Counted from the first letter of the stretch, positions 1 to 7,858 are shown. The stretch is 11,362 nucleotides of DNA from Saccoglossus kowalevskii (GCF_000003605.2 NW_003125890.1:103248-114609), one strand, 5' to 3'. Notes: generated by a model not told the origin, from the sequence alone. Numbers and translations: made by a program.

Positions 1-98
1 GGGGCGATTAATTTGGGCCAGTCTAGCATAAGCGTTCCAGCTCAGAACAATTAGAATGCGCATGCCCAATGTAACTCGGATACTGCACTGATACTGGG

Positions 99-347
99 AT
101 GTCCAGGTGGATCAAAATAGCTGCTTACGATATGACGGATTACGATAACTATATTTTCTGTACATTTTCGATGTTTTACATTTTTTTTCACTATGAATGT
201 GGTAATACATGTATTATTGTTTTATTACAAACCGCCTATGTCATGTCAGAAGGTCGTAGCATCAGTCTCGCTATCTACGAGATGAGACTTGAATGGGATC
301 TTGGCATGATGTCACCATACAGTACTATGGGCGTTGCAAACCCCTAG
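99..347 (+). other. Doubtful 82-codon open frame
   Basis: An ATG-initiated frame of 82 codons ending in TAG. The start context (GGGATGTCC) has G at -3 but T at +4, so it is only moderate. The product would be rich in aromatic residues and cysteine in its middle third, with a hydrophobic stretch around residues 20-45 that follows from a T-rich DNA run. I recognise no family. The C-terminal third lies over interleaved inverted repeats (254-289), which argues that base structure rather than coding keeps the frame open. Treat as noncoding unless transcript data say otherwise. Confidence 0.1.
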
Positions 348-747
348 TAATGCTAATGTACTAGTATTCTGCTTTTACACATTCGTATAAAATTTTATTT
401 TTAATATTGGAAAAAAACTGTGGCAGCGGTGCTATTACATTTATTATGACTGTCTTAACAGAAATTGAAAACCCTGAGAACGCGTCACCAGGAATTAAAA
501 GAACGCGTAACGCAAATGTATAAATTCTCCTAATATCAGCCAGAAAATTACTGGAAAAGTCACGTGTCGCGAGGGCGCTGTACATGAACTACTAGATGTA
601 TAAAGTACTTTATTCCCACTTTGATTTTATTTTCGCGGAAGGGATGAATTCGTGAAAATAAAATGTATTTTACATTCAAATCATCAAAAATCAGGGAAAA
701 TAAATTTCATACAGGTAGGTATGTAAGAGTAATTAAATATGTTAAAT

Positions 748-826
748 GCGGGTCGCACTTTTGCATATGAATAGCAATTACGGGTCATACTTCTTCAAAA
801 ATGTAGTGCGGGTCATAGTCTTTCTA
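748..826 (+). repeat. Three-copy degenerate GCGGGTC repeat
   Basis: Three copies of a short unit, roughly GCGGGTCRYACTTTT, begin at 748 (GCGGGTCGCACTTTT), 780 (ACGGGTCATACTTCT) and 808 (GCGGGTCATAGTCTTT). Spacing is 32 and then 28 bases. The GC-rich core stands out from the AT-rich surroundings. It may be a decayed minisatellite or the subterminal repeats of a small transposon. I see no flanking inverted repeats that would decide this. Confidence 0.45.
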
Positions 827-1179
827 TAGAGGGACTGTGTCTGTGAACCACAAATTAACAAGCGCAGACTGCAGGTGAAGGTAGTCCGTGTCAAACTGAA
901 GGTGTAAACAGCTGTTTTACTGAATAAACAATGTCCAGTTGCCCATGGAGCTGAAAATTAATAAATTAATTAATAAAAAAAACACATAATTTGTACGTAA
1001 ACAAATAAGGAAATGCGTAATAAAATAAAAGATTGCAAAGACTGTCCGTGTCCGTGTGTTGTTATCTTGTATTTGTGTATATTATGTTGAACACTGTTTG
1101 ACGATCTGGATCAAATTGTCTCTTGAAGTGATCGGTACGTTTTCGGCGATGTTTTGATAATTCAACCCAAGTGGCGTTA

Positions 1180-1187
1180 TGACGTCA
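1180..1187. promoter_or_regulatory. Perfect CRE palindrome TGACGTCA
   Basis: An exact TGACGTCA, the canonical CREB/ATF binding site, in a patch with several CpG dinucleotides (about 1130-1205). It lies about 110 bases upstream of the ATG of the decayed basic ORF at 1299, on the side where a promoter would be. The match is exact, but an 8-mer can occur by chance, so the regulatory role is inferred. Confidence 0.35.
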
Positions 1188-1298
1188 GATCGGGAACCCT
1201 GGGCGTGATGACATAAACACACAAAATACAGCACGCACAGTAAACTGTTTCAACTTGTCTGTTTCCACATCAACAGTACACAAGCTAGCTACTTACAG

Positions 1299-1789
1299 AT
1301 GGATCGATACAAACAAGAAAGATACACAACAAACTACAAAAAGGAATTTCGCAGACTTAATAACCTTCTGAAAAAATGTTAGTCATTATAAATATTTGTT
1401 ATTATAGATAGAAATTAAAAACCTAGCAACAGAGCCAATACAACGCCTAGTATAGTCATCTGCGCGTTACTGGGAATTTAACGAAGGGTTAAGTCTGGCA
1501 CTAAGTCTAAATACAATCACAGACCTTAAAAGATAAAGTCTATGATACAATCAATGAAATCACAAGTGACAATAAATACCCCGGTAAAATCATGTCTGCG
1601 TCTAACACACAGCTTGAATTAATAAAATCTCAGGTAAATGGGTGGACCATTAGAAACTCGGGACGACGGCAGAATCGAAAAAAAATGTACAGGAAACAAT
1701 TGTTGACAAAAATCCGACAGGGATCAATAACGGAAAAAAATATATTACACGCAGAGAAAATAAAAAGATTACAGCGAATACATAATTGA
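1299..1789 (+). pseudogene. Decayed basic ORF, unrecognised family, broken by frameshifts and stops
   Basis: Protein-like sequence runs through three + frames in turn. Segment 1 (1299-1382) starts with ATG and reads MDRYKQERYTTNYKKEFRRL before a TAG; the break falls at or just after an A6 run (1371-1376). Segment 2 (1408-1536) carries an in-frame TAG at 1453-1455 and the stretch RYWEFNEGLSLALSLNTITD. Segment 3 (1511-1789) is open for 92 codons and ends in TGA; it includes KVYDTINEITSDNKYPGK and a basic RRQNRKKMYRKQ patch. The two frames overlap at 1511-1536, and the shift from segment 2 to 3 is at about 1526-1534. Composition is rich in K, R, N and T, unlike translated noise from neighbouring DNA. 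Total length is about 160 codons. The basic patch suggests a nucleic-acid-binding or structural protein of a mobile or viral-like element, but I cannot name the family. An ATAG at 1404-1407 could be a splice acceptor, but the implied intron (about 30 bases) would be implausibly short. Confidence 0.5.
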
Positions 1790-2133
1790 AAACAATGCAC
1801 AAAACTAAGTACATGTAATGATAAATTTTGCCTAGTGTTTCTGTCGTCACGTCGCCCGAGTTTTTAATGGTCCGCCCCTAACAATAAAAAGACGACAAGT
1901 GGTGTCCTCCTCGTTTAATCAATCGGTATAGCATTCCTAGTACCTTATATTGTTTCAATTTACCAATTTACGTGTGTATATACTACATGTAGTAGTATGC
2001 GCAGTGTGTGTTTTGAGACTTGACAGGTCTGTGAAACGATTATGCGGTATTTGTTTTCTGCAGTTGAAAGGTCATTACGATCTAATCACGTAGTTTAAAA
2101 TCTCGCAAATTCTGAGACTTACCCATTGTCAAC
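1790..2133. promoter_or_regulatory. Putative promoter and 5' UTR of the 2134 exon
   Basis: No open frame of note. The stretch precedes a strong Kozak ATG at 2134. It holds a CCGCCCC-like GC-box at 1873-1879, TACATGTA palindromes at 1810-1817 and 1984-1991, and scattered CpGs. No TATA box is clear near the ATG. Core promoter position is inferred only from the exon that follows. Confidence 0.25.
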
Positions 2134-2170
2134 ATGGCCGGCGTTCAGCAGCAGGACACGTCGAAATCTC
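2134..2170 (+). CDS. First coding exon of an unidentified gene (partial)
   Basis: The ATG sits in strong Kozak context, CAACATGGCC (A at -3, G at +4). It is followed by 12 full codons reading MAGVQQQDTSKS and one extra base, then a consensus splice donor, C|GTAAGTA at 2171. The exon is therefore phase 1. GC content and CpG density rise here above the AT-rich surroundings, as expected for a 5' coding exon. Read through without splicing, the frame stops six codons later, which supports splicing. A short Gln/Ser/Thr-rich N-terminus like this is usually disordered and does not identify a family. Downstream exons may lie beyond the window; the only phase-compatible candidate I see inside it is at 7639-7703. 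This is the most convincing intact coding signal in the window, but there is no transcript proof. Confidence 0.5.
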
Positions 2171-2815
2171 GTAAGTACCATTGTCATTATTGACGTTTGG
2201 CGGCATGCAGTTTATCTTAACCGGAATCGTAGCAACTATCGATCACGATATAAATATCCCCCGATTGTCCGAGAGATAAAAACAATATTCTTATCTTTCA
2301 TCCATTGTTCCCTCTCAAAAAGTTGAACTCTGTCAGTCCAATGACAGAGTAGTATGGGCAAATCGACATTCTCAACTTTGTCAATGTAATAGATCATATC
2401 GTAGTGAATGATACACAGGCCGGGACACCGTCAGAAAGCACACAACGTAGAGTAGTTGTATTTTTATCTCTATGATTTGTGATTTACAACCCAATTCAAG
2501 TCACTGATGATCAGTAGAACTGATTGTCTGCATGACTTCCCTTGTATGGGGTGGTTACCCAGTATACCAAACAACCTCATTGCCAAAGATGTCACGGTAA
2601 ATTCATTTTGATATTACTACATGAGTGTACTATTTATTTGTGTATTTAATAAGAGTAAATTATTACAATCAGTTGGTTTCAAAACATTTAGAAGGCTGCC
2701 AAACAACCAATCAATTTGTGACTGCAGTTCATCATATTTTATATATTTCTGCCGAATACATCACTGGCAAGGTGTCCTTTACACAAGCCACATTCCTTCT
2801 GTGTACAAGCCATAA
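2171..2815. other. Probable first-intron sequence
   Basis: It starts with the GTAAGTA donor. Apart from the hairpin at 2327-2350 I see no exon, element or structured RNA here. Several overlapping + frames at 2126-2867 are short, rich in stops nearby, and carry no recognisable motif. Confidence 0.3.
2327..2350. repeat. Perfect 9-bp hairpin with 6-base loop
   Basis: ACTCTGTCA (2327-2335) and TGACAGAGT (2342-2350) are exact inverse complements separated by GTCCAA. There is no T tract consistent with a terminator, and the context is eukaryotic. It would lie in the first intron of the gene starting at 2134. Confidence 0.5.
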
Positions 2816-4040
2816 ATTATTCATTTATTCACACATATCTACCCTTCTCCTCAATAAATATATATAGGTAGTGTCTACTGTACCTGTTTTGTCCTGCATG
2901 ACAACCATATGGTAATCTTGTTATATTATTATAATAATTTTAAAAGCAAAATAAGGTGAAATTTAATAATATATTAATAATTGAAGGGTGCATGTGTCAG
3001 TATCCATACCATACAGCGTTTTGGGTGCAGCATGTAGTAGGATTCACCTCAGAAGCTTCAGGTTACTAATATATTGTTGGCTTGTGTGATGTAGCACACT
3101 GATAATCTCTTACGATACCAGGTGTTACCAAGCTTACCATGTATACGTATGCTTATAACTACTTATACTTTTTCGAACCCAATGTTCTCAAAATATATTT
3201 TCCCCAGATTTTCTCTTTCTTCTTTTTTGTTTTTGTAAGTTTTGTTAGTTCAGTAAAGAAAAAAATAACAACAAACTAGACTCAACCCTATTGAAAAATT
3301 TATATTAAAATGAGTTATTAATATTATAAATTATTATAAATAAAGCTGTCTTAACTGGATTAAGCGTTATGCAACTAAGTTATTTATATAAATATATTTG
3401 TAAAATATGGTTCATAAATGGACAGCCTGAAATAGCCTTATTGTTGGACTGAAAAATTCTGTTTTTTGGGAATTTTGTAGGAATGTCCCTATTTGATAGC
3501 CTGTTATATATGTATGCATCAACTGTACATGTGGTATTAGTTGAATTTATTTTATTTGTTATTCCTTGTTCATAGTTCCCATGAAATATAAGAATGAGAT
3601 TTAAAAGAATTAATTTCATTCAAAATTAAAACATAGCTGTAAAAGCATTTATTTGTCAGTAGTTTATATTTATTTTACTGTCAGGATGTTGTGCTCAATA
3701 AAAAAGCAACCAAATAAAAACAGATCATTGTCTACATACCGCTAATGTGTAAATCATTAAAATAACATGTTACCAATTTTTTAGAATAAAATTGTATATT
3801 GTTACTTAATAAAATATCATCATTGCAGAGAATTAGTTCATTGATAAGCAGCTTGTCCTGAGATGTAACAGATGTCATTACATGTACGTTTGTTGTGTTA
3901 CATTGAATTATTACAATATTACTTAGTTTGACCATAGACATATCTCTGTCATTCATATAAGCACATGTGCTACTAATAAAGCAAATAAGCTAATGGTGCT
4001 GCAAAATCTTATTTTTCTTTCATTTTTTCAATAATTTGGC
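2816..4040 (+). repeat. Tandem duplication, copy A (1225 bp, without insertions)
   Basis: Copy A begins ATTATTCATTTATTCACAC and ends TTCAATAATTTGGC, immediately followed at 4041 by the start of copy B (ATTATTCATCTATTCACAC). The same order of blocks occurs in both copies: the CACATATCTACYCTTCTCCTC block, the AGCACACTGATAATCTCTTA block (3093 in A), the TATTAAAATGAGTTAT block, the GGATGTTGTGCTCAATAAAA block, and the AATAAAGCAAATAAGCT block. Identity by eye is about 85% over the first 100 bases, so the duplication is old. No coding frame is shared between the copies; stops and indels fall differently. The shared AATAAA and TTTATTTTA words could suit a 3' UTR or lncRNA, but nothing else supports that. 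Confidence 0.85.
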
Positions 4041-4348
4041 ATTATTCATCTATTCACACATATCTACTCTTCTCCTCAAAAAATATAAATAGCTAGCGTC
4101 TGCTGTACCTGTTCTTTCCTACATGGCAGCTGTATGGTGATCTTGTTATAATCATTTTAGAAACAAAATAAGGTTCAGACGTAAATTTAATAATGTAAAT
4201 ATGTATATTAAAATGGTGAAACTAAACTTGTTTCCAGGATGCATGTGCAGCAATGTAGTAAGATTCACTTCAGAAGTTTCAGATTACTAATACATTGTCA
4301 TTTTGTGTGATTTGATATTTGTATAATGTATCATATACCTAGACCCAA

Positions 4349-4383
4349 TTGCTACGTTCACATGACAGCATTTTATCGGAGCC
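4349..4383 (+). repeat. Left terminal inverted repeat of the 4312-5286 element
   Basis: It pairs with 5251-5285. Differences are at TIR positions 7, 15, 16, 17, 25 and 30, and most are transitions, as expected from decay of methylated CpG sites in an old insertion. Confidence 0.75.
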
Positions 4384-4387
4384 CAAA

Positions 4388-4444
4388 GGCTCGAGCCGGC
4401 TCGAGCCAGCAAAAATGGCCGTGTGAACGCGTTCGGCTCGAGCC
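4388..4444. repeat. GGCTCGAGCC palindrome array
   Basis: Two head-to-tail copies of the perfect 10-bp palindrome GGCTCGAGCC (4388-4397, 4398-4407) and a third at 4435-4444, with a related GGCTCC half at about 4451. They sit just inside the left TIR. Between them lies GTGTGAACGCGTTC, which resembles part of the TIR itself. Subterminal repeats of this kind are often transposase-binding sites; that role here is inferred. Confidence 0.6.
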
Positions 4445-4694
4445 AAGTTCGGCTCCACTAAACCGTCGGGGTTGAACTCCGATAGGGTTGAGTCCCGGCA
4501 TGGCTCTGAACGTGTAAATGCATCGGGGCCCAACTATCGGAGCCGAAATCACGCCCTCAATCGTCTTCTTCGAGTAACCTCTCATTTCAATCTTTCATAA
4601 TTTCACGCAATTTCCCGCTTGAATAAGAGGTACGCGGCCTAGTGTATAGTAACGAATCATTGCGATAGATTGATAGCTCAATGGGAAACAAAAA

Positions 4695-4811
4695 ATGGCG
4701 TACGAAATTATGCGACAAAAACTTGAAAGAACGACTGAACGGAAACTTTTTAAAGACACTAAAGATAAAAATCGTAGAAGCGATCGCGGTACGGTGACGT
4801 GTTCCTGGTAG
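4695..4811 (+). CDS. Possible basic micro-ORF inside the transposon
   Basis: The ATG has good context (AAAAATGGC, A at -3 and G at +4). The 38-codon frame starts MAYEIMRQKLERTTERKLFK and is strongly charged (Lys/Arg/Glu/Asp) up to about residue 32. A GTAGGT at 4808, overlapping the stop, could be a splice donor, which would make this the first exon of a longer element gene. On the opposite strand a 101-codon frame (4587-4892) covers the same DNA; it shows no known transposase motif. Either frame could be chance. Charge pattern and start context slightly favour the + reading. Confidence 0.15.
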   Translation: MAYEIMRQKLERTTERKLFKDTKDKNRRSDRGTVTCSW

Positions 4812-5250
4812 GTTTAGATTCTTCCATAGTCCGTCTATGATAGATAGAGAGAATCTGTGATTCTTCCTAGGAGTTTTAATAGATATCACCACAGTTGAAT
4901 AGTTACAAAATGATAATTTTGCATGACAATAACTTGAGCGAATAGGCTGTATTAAACGTATTTTAGCTGCCGTGTTTCCTGTTTATTCGAGATACTAGTA
5001 CCAAATTTAAAATACCAGTCATTGTCTTTTCTACCTCCATGGTCAGGCTCCTTTTTCTCCTAGCTCAACAGCATCATGTCATGTAAAGAAAAAAACACAA
5101 GCACGACACTAAAATCGTTTTCAGTCACTAACTATTCGGCTCTGATCGAACTGAATCTAACTCTGGCAGATCTCGGCTCTCGTTCGGCTCCCGACCGTAT
5201 GAACGCATTGTAGATAATCTCCTGTTAATCCGTGGGAGGAGCAGTAGTTC

Positions 5251-5285
5251 GGCTCTGATAGAATGCTGCTGTGTGAACATAGCAA
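5251..5285 (-). repeat. Right terminal inverted repeat of the 4312-5286 element
   Basis: Reverse complement of 4349-4383 with 29 of 35 identical positions. It is followed, after one A, by the TGTGAT that repeats the left flank at 4306-4311. Confidence 0.75.
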
Positions 5286-5723
5286 ATGTGATAAAGCACA
5301 CTGATAATCTCTTATGCTACCAGGTGTTACCTAGATATTACCTAGCTTACCATGTATACGTATATGTACTAGTATACCAGATGCTTATAACTACTTTGTA
5401 CCAGTATACTTTTTCTAAATCACTTGTTGTCTTCAAAATGTATTTTCATCATTTTTTTTCATTTTTTGTTGTCAGCTTTGTTAGTCCTGTAAAGAAAAAA
5501 GTAACAACAACTAAGCCAACACCAAAAAAAAAAAACACAACAAAATTTATATTAAAATGAGTTATAAATTATTATATACATAAAGCTGTTTTAACTGTAT
5601 TAAGTGTTATGCAACTAAGTTATTCATATAAATATATTTGTAAAATATGGTTCATAAATGAATGGAATAGCAAAATAAGACCTTTTTCAGTGCTCTGAAA
5701 TTTTTTTCAGGAATGATAAAAAT

Positions 5724-5733
5724 CCCCCCCCCC
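5724..5733 (+). repeat. C10 homopolymer
   Basis: Ten consecutive C in copy B, between two AGGAATG words; copy A lacks the tract. It is a likely site of replication slippage and of sequencing error. Confidence 0.7.
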
Positions 5734-6230
5734 TTTTAGGAATGTCCCTATTTGAATGCCTGTTATATATGTATGCATTACTCATACATGTATTAGTTAA
5801 ATTTATTTTATTTGTAATTTTTTGTGGATATTTCTATGAAATATAACAAGAATGAGATTTAAAAGAATTAATATAGCTGTGAAAGCATTGACTTGTCGGT
5901 AGTTTATATTTATTTTACCATCAGGATGTTGTGCTCAATAAAAAAAGCAAGCAAATAAAACCGAAGCATTATCTACATAATGTGTAAATAACATGTCACC
6001 ATGTTTTTTGGTTTTATATTATAAATATATATCATTTAGAATGTAATAAAATTGTATATTGTTACTTAATAATATATCATCATTGCTGAGAATTAGGTGG
6101 TATATAAACAGCTTGTACTGAGATCTAACAAATGCCGTACTGTGTTTGCTGTGTTGCATTGAAGTATTACAATATTATCTAGTTTGACGATATACACATC
6201 TTTGTCATTTATATAAGCACATGTGGTACT

Positions 6231-6405
6231 GTAAAATCTGTATTAGAAACCGCGGCTTCTATTAAAATGGTACAATGCAAGAGAGGGGATGCGGCTTCTA
6301 TTACAGCATCTAAACATATGAGAAATGATGAATTTTTGGTTCTCAATTGTTCAAAAAGAATGGGTGCGACTTCTATTAGGATGCAGCTTCTAACACAGAT
6401 TTTAT
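6231..6405. mobile_element. 175-bp MITE in copy B
   Basis: Inverted termini of about 23 bp (6231-6253 and 6383-6405, 19 of 23 matching) carry TAAAATCTGTRTTAGAA at the left end. The element is flanked by GGTACT on both sides (6225-6230 and 6406-6411). Copy A has a single GCTACT followed directly by AATAAAGC, so the empty site is visible in the same window. Inside are four spaced copies of a GCGGCTTCTATTA-type unit. It is too small to encode a transposase and is typical of a miniature inverted-repeat element. Confidence 0.8.
6252..6395 (+). repeat. Four GCGGCTTCTATTA units within the MITE
   Basis: Copies at 6252-6264 (GCGGCTTCTATTA), 6291-6303 (identical), 6366-6378 (GCGACTTCTATTA) and 6383-6395 (GCAGCTTCTAACA). 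The last copy runs into the right TIR. The left TIR contains the same TTCTA word in inverse orientation (TTAGAA), so terminal and internal repeats share an origin. Confidence 0.7.
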
Positions 6406-6476
6406 GGTACTAATAAAGCAAATAAGCTGAAGGTACTGCGAAATCTTATTTTTCTTTCATTTTTATAATAATTTGG

Positions 6477-7362
6477 CGAAAATAAAAAATTTGAAGGGAA
6501 TATAAACTAAAAATTGCATTTTGTGTACTAAAGCATTAATATGTAACTTATTAAATGGTTTTTATTATTATATTTATGTTCATATATGCTAATACATTGT
6601 AAAAGCAACCTTTGCTTGTTATTCATTTGTACATGTACTAGTATACAGGTACCAGTATACTATTATTAATTACCGGTAAGCCTACATGATGAAAGTAGTC
6701 ATTGTATTTTAGAACCAGCAACTTTCTCAAAATTACTTGCACTACATGAATGGTCGGAATATACCATTACACTTATTAAAACATTGACAGTTGTTAACTA
6801 ATATAATGAAGCATGAACTGAATCATACATATTAAAAGACTTCTTGTACTGGAGATCTATTTTGACGCATTGATACCAAATATTTTCACTACAGTGTACC
6901 CAAGACGCCCCCTAATTTGTTGATTTTGTAGGATTGATACATTATTTACAACAGGAGTAGAAATCAACTGATCATGAAAACCGCTATCTCCATATTATTA
7001 TTTTTTTCTTGGCACATTTTTAGCTTGTTTGTTGTCTTCATCTGATTGAAATTTGCATCCCCAATGTGTGATGAGGGTGTTTTGAATTTCAAATATAATT
7101 ATACGCTTGTAATAAGGTAATAATTTACTGTATTCAACGGTAAAATGCTTCTAGGATTAACAAAATCACTATTTCATATATAGTATATGCAATTCATGCA
7201 ATTCCATCATTCTAAATCTGATTGTGTTTTGAATGTATTCCTTTTGAAAATGATTCGGTCATTTCGGTACCTTCGGTACTTTAATTACGTTTCTTCATGA
7301 AAGTTATTTACTCGAAGCATTAAATATTTTATTATCACATTTTTTATTACACTGGAATTGTA
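6477..7362. other. Noncoding AT-rich stretch
   Basis: No gene or element boundary recognised. Its most distinctive part is a run of six-base and longer palindromes at 6629-6673: GTACATGTAC, ACTAGT, GTATAC, GGTACC, GTATAC and ACCGGT. FTCGGTAC-type words also repeat near 7256-7278 (CATTTCGGTACCTTCGGTAC). Confidence 0.4.
6629..6673. repeat. Palindrome-dense patch
   Basis: GTACATGTAC (6629-6638) is followed within 35 bases by ACTAGT, GTATAC, GGTACC, a second GTATAC and ACCGGT. Similar ACTAGTA/CCAGTATAC strings occur at about 5367-5411 and 9947-9963. These words are characteristic of this genome's background and not evidence of a gene. Confidence 0.45.
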
Positions 7363-7520
7363 TTAAAGGGGCACCTTCCAGTTAAGCCTAATCTCACAAC
7401 ACATTTACTTTCTGTATTAAAATTACAATGGATAACAAAAGATAACATTGTAAACAACATAAACAATAGTGTCCCATGATTTTTTGGTGCAATCCATGGG
7501 ATTGAGCGGTTCCCCTTTAA
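7363..7520. mobile_element. 150-bp MITE flanked by TTAA
   Basis: Element at 7367-7516 with TTAA at 7363-7366 and 7517-7520. The ends are AGGGGCACC on the left and AGGGGAACC read inward from the right (8 of 9). With the flanking TTAA the mirrored string is TTAAAGGGGMACC. TTAA target duplications are typical of the piggyBac and Kolobok superfamilies. The short TIR does not separate these. The interior has a second inverted pair, TCCCATG (7472-7478) and CATGGGA (7495-7501). It is noncoding. Confidence 0.55.
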
Positions 7521-7638
7521 AGGCTCAGGTATACTATAAATACGCTCCTAAACAATGAAGATTATTTCCTTGCTTGTCACACTGTAGTAAACAGCTCCAG
7601 CTAAGCTCTGGTAAAGACATGTTTTCTCAAACTTACAG

Positions 7639-7703
7639 GTCGATTATGTTGTGCCAAAATGGATGGATGTGACTATGAATATCACAGCAGTGACTGTGTG
7701 TAG
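7639..7703 (+). CDS. Speculative terminal exon, phase-compatible with the 2134 exon
   Basis: A pyrimidine-rich acceptor (TTTTCTCAAACTTACAG, ending at 7638) precedes a frame that accepts the phase-1 base from the 2134 exon. It then reads RLCCAKMDGCDYEYHSSDCV and stops at TAG 7701-7703. AATAAA follows at 7714-7719. The reading is cysteine-rich. Against it, the resulting product would be only about 33 residues, and the same acceptor in phase 0 gives an equally open reading of 27 codons. Acceptor-like strings are common in AT-rich DNA. Confidence 0.15.
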
Positions 7704-7820
7704 TATTTATGACAATAAATAGTGTACGAGCTGAGATTTTGGCGAATAAAAGTAAAAAACATGAACCGGGGGAAAGGGACGCGCTACTAATCTCGAATAA
7801 TTAACTACTGTCAATCAAAG

Positions 7821-7828
7821 TCACGTGA
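7821..7828. promoter_or_regulatory. TCACGTGA E-box palindrome
   Basis: A perfect 8-bp palindrome of the USF/TFE/MYC type (CACGTG core), preceded by G as in GTCACGTGA. A near copy, GTCACGTG, is at 559-566. It lies just upstream of the hairpin pair at 7859-7935. Function is inferred from the motif alone. Confidence 0.3.
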
Positions 7829-7858
7829 TGTTGGACCGCTGAAACATGATGCGTCATA

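Larger units (their letters stand above)
1..1179. other. Noncoding AT-rich stretch
   Basis: No supportable gene. It contains an open frame of doubtful meaning at 99-347, a TACATGTA palindrome at 206-213, an E-box GTCACGTG at 559-566 next to a small CpG-bearing patch (545-580), a three-copy GCGGGTC cluster (748-814), and the near-palindrome GTAAACAGCTGTTTTAC at 904-920 centred on the E-box CAGCTG. The 74-codon minus frame at 361-585 has no recognisable product. Confidence 0.5.
4312..5286. mobile_element. Non-autonomous TIR DNA transposon inserted in copy B
   Basis: Imperfect 35-bp terminal inverted repeats lie at 4349-4383 and 5251-5285 (29 of 35 positions match). They begin TTGCTAYGTTCACA and end ATCRGAGCC. 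Copy A has the empty site (TGTGATGTAGCACACTG), whereas B has TGTGAT at both 4306-4311 and 5287-5292, fitting a 6-bp target duplication. The left TIR lies 37 bp inside that boundary, so either the element has extra terminal sequence on one side or the flank was rearranged. The subterminal DNA is GC- and CpG-rich and carries three GGCTCGAGCC palindromes. No transposase is recognisable inside, so it would need enzyme supplied elsewhere. The superfamily cannot be fixed from these ends. Confidence 0.75.
4041..6476 (+). repeat. Tandem duplication, copy B (2436 bp, with two insertions)
   Basis: This is the second copy of the 1.2-kb unit, joined directly to copy A. Its end matches copy A's end: ATAATTTGGC at about 4031-4040 in A and 6467-6476 in B. 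It is longer by roughly 1.2 kb. Nearly all the excess is explained by a TIR element at 4312-5286 with its target duplication and a 175-bp MITE at 6231-6405; copy A shows the uninterrupted sequence at both places. A smaller excess near 5706-5745 contains a run of ten C (5724-5733) between two AGGAATG words and looks like a local duplication. Both element insertions must postdate the duplication, or have been lost precisely from copy A. Confidence 0.85.

Noticed and set aside
559-580. CTCF-like word CGAGGGCGCTG
   Set aside because: It matches only part of the CTCF core and lacks the expected upstream GC-rich bases.
361-585. 74-codon minus frame with CpG-rich N-terminal part
   Set aside because: No known family, weak start context, and no splice signals that would make it an exon.
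2117-2136. Minus-strand ATG followed by G|GTAAGT, antisense to the 2134 exon
   Set aside because: A few codons only, overlapping the better-supported + start; six-base donor words are frequent by chance.
2126-2867. Three small + open frames (64-80 codons)
   Set aside because: Overlapping, unrecognised, no consistent start context; the first overlaps the real-looking exon in another frame.
4587-4892. 101-codon minus frame inside the transposon
   Set aside because: Rich in Phe, Ser and Arg with no transposase motif. It is antisense to a slightly better + frame and is probably open by composition.
5273-5560. 95-codon + frame running from the transposon end into copy B
   Set aside because: It crosses the element boundary and the equivalent region of copy A is not open. 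The poly-Lys tail comes from an A run.
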